Shown: piece by piece, positions 63,369-64,000 of the stretch
How positions within the stretch are numbered: position 1 is the first letter of the stretch
Layout of the letters: each line of letters starts with the position of its first letter
Assembly (NCBI GenBank): GCA_012744475.1
Contig: JAAYBV010000063.1
Location: 1-64,000 of the forward strand
DNA from: Phycisphaerae bacterium
GTDB taxonomy: Bacteria > Planctomycetota > Phycisphaerae > Sedimentisphaerales > Anaerobacaceae
DNA length: 64,000 nt
Direction of reading: 5' to 3'
Position numbers and translations under genes: made by a program
Notes under the pieces: model-generated
Databases searched by the model: none
Seen by the model: only the letters and a program-made list of their open reading frames with translations
Told to the model about the DNA's origin: nothing

Positions 63369-64000
63369 GCCGGCCTCCCCGCCGTGGATGTCCCTCAATC
63401 GGCGGGCGGCGGCTCGATGCCTCTGTCTCGACATCGTGACGTCGTATCGAACGAGGCAGCATCTGAGCCGCCAGCAGGAGAACCAGGCCCAGCCAGGCGG
63501 CAAAGGTAATCCAGGTGACAATCGCCGCGAGGATCAGCGCCAGCCAAACAGCGAACTGGAGCGACGGCAGCGGCACGTTGCGGCGTGTCGCATTGCGCCG
63601 CCAGCGTCGGACGCCCCAGAGGGACGCCGCGATCTCGCCGGAGCCGACGACCAGAAAGGCAAGGACACCCGCATAGACGATCCAGGGAACCGACGGCGGC
63701 GCCTCTCTGCGGACAGGCATGAGCGGTCGCCTCGTCAGCGCGAAGAGCGTCGCGGCCTCGCCGAGATAGGGCGCATCGGAGAAGATCGAGAGCATTCGCG
63801 GCACGAGCAATGTCCCATCCGGCAGCGGCCAGGCGGCGAGCATGGCCTCGGCGCCGAGAGCGTATGCGCGGTCGGTGTCGCCCATCGCGCGGGTAGCGCC
63901 GGCGCCGAACGCGCTGGCGGCGACTCCGAACCCAGCGACCACCGGTCCGGCGTCCACGTCGTTCATCGCGAACCAGCCGACCTCGATCCCTCTGGGATAC
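63277..64000 (-). CDS. membrane protein, 5' end outside the window
   Basis: The frame is open from the window edge (YPRGIEVGWFAMNDVDAG) to a stop at 63277, at least 240 residues. A soluble N-terminal part (VAASAFGAGATRAMGDTDRA, DAPYLGEAATLFALTRRP) precedes three membrane segments (VPWIVYAGVLAFLVVGSGEI, FAVWLALILAAIVTWITFAA and the following helix). The last 30 residues overlap the SMP-30 coding region on the other strand and look like shadow sequence, so the true end may have been extended by loss of a stop. I do not recognise a family. Confidence 0.6.
   Translation of the reverse strand, partial: YPRGIEVGWFAMNDVDAGPVVAGFGVAASAFGAGATRAMGDTDRAYALGAEAMLAAWPLPDGTLLVPRMLSIFSDAPYLGEAATLFALTRRPLMPVRREAPPSVPWIVYAGVLAFLVVGSGEIAASLWGVRRWRRNATRRNVPLPSLQFAVWLALILAAIVTWITFAAWLGLVLLLAAQMLPRSIRRHDVETEASSRRPPIEGHPRRGGRLIAVAVASLASRASGPLALPSRCCKATCVR

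Overview
The window is about 61-62 percent G+C with strong GC3 coding bias and looks like chromosomal DNA of an anaerobic or facultatively anaerobic planctomycete, most likely class Phycisphaerae (Sedimentisphaerales relatives). This is an inference from gene content: a large secreted beta-helix/PKD protein, dockerin-like tails, a PulG-type prepilin with an H-X9-DG tail, Tat-exported Gfo/Idh oxidoreductases, SMP-30 paralogues, an Hc1-like histone, and degenerate intergenic repeats whose chance translations (KQSQF/NKANF) I recall from Phycisphaerae gene predictions. There is no rRNA, IS element, prophage or CRISPR array. One tRNA (Glu, UUC) is present.

Layout. (1) 190-6332: a cobalamin riboswitch heads nrdD-nrdG-metE-dcd, a unit that pairs the B12-independent ribonucleotide reductase with the B12-independent methionine synthase. 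(2) 6.4-9.8 kb: aldo/keto reductase and orphan ParA on the minus strand, a strong candidate small RNA (8598-8735, minus), then panB. (3) 9.9-20.2 kb: giant secreted beta-helix protein, family-4 uracil-DNA glycosylase, NADP-glutamate dehydrogenase with clear promoter and terminator, a KaiC-like/PEP-synthase-like fusion and a divergent LysR regulator. (4) 20.4-25.0 kb: HAD phosphatase, LolA-like protein, a 517-residue protein with an HPr-like domain, flavodoxin, a 57-residue histone H1-like protein and a FabZ-like protein. (5) 25.1-29.2 kb: secreted phosphoesterase, lipoprotein, prepilin, a phnX pseudogene, tRNA-Glu and a small 2[4Fe-4S] ferredoxin. (6) 29.5-41 kb: TPR protein, murJ, rodA, dockerin-like protein, lipoprotein, a spermidine-synthase-like membrane protein and a secreted DUF1593 protein. 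(7) 41.3-50.4 kb: an alpha-glucan island: glgE, an internally deleted treS-mak remnant, glgB, malQ and a GH57/DUF3536 enzyme. (8) 50.6-64 kb: saccharide catabolism and secreted proteins: GH78 rhamnosidase, a BIME-like inverted repeat, a Gfo/Idh - FG-GAP - GH4 operon, a membrane-anchored DUF362/SMP-30 fusion, a sialidase-fold protein, two small hypotheticals, a 600-bp repeat mosaic, an SMP-30 protein and a truncated membrane protein.

How it fits together. B12 supply would set deoxynucleotide and methionine synthesis through the leading operon. The glucan island points to GlgE-type glycogen assembly from maltose-1-phosphate, but the gene that would make that substrate from trehalose/maltose (treS-mak) is broken here, so a second copy or another donor is needed. 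The last 14 kb fits degradation of rhamnose- and galactose-containing polysaccharides outside the cytoplasm. The least explained elements are the small RNA, the HPr-domain protein, the KaiC-like/PEP-synthase-like fusion, the BIME-like pair and the repeat mosaic.
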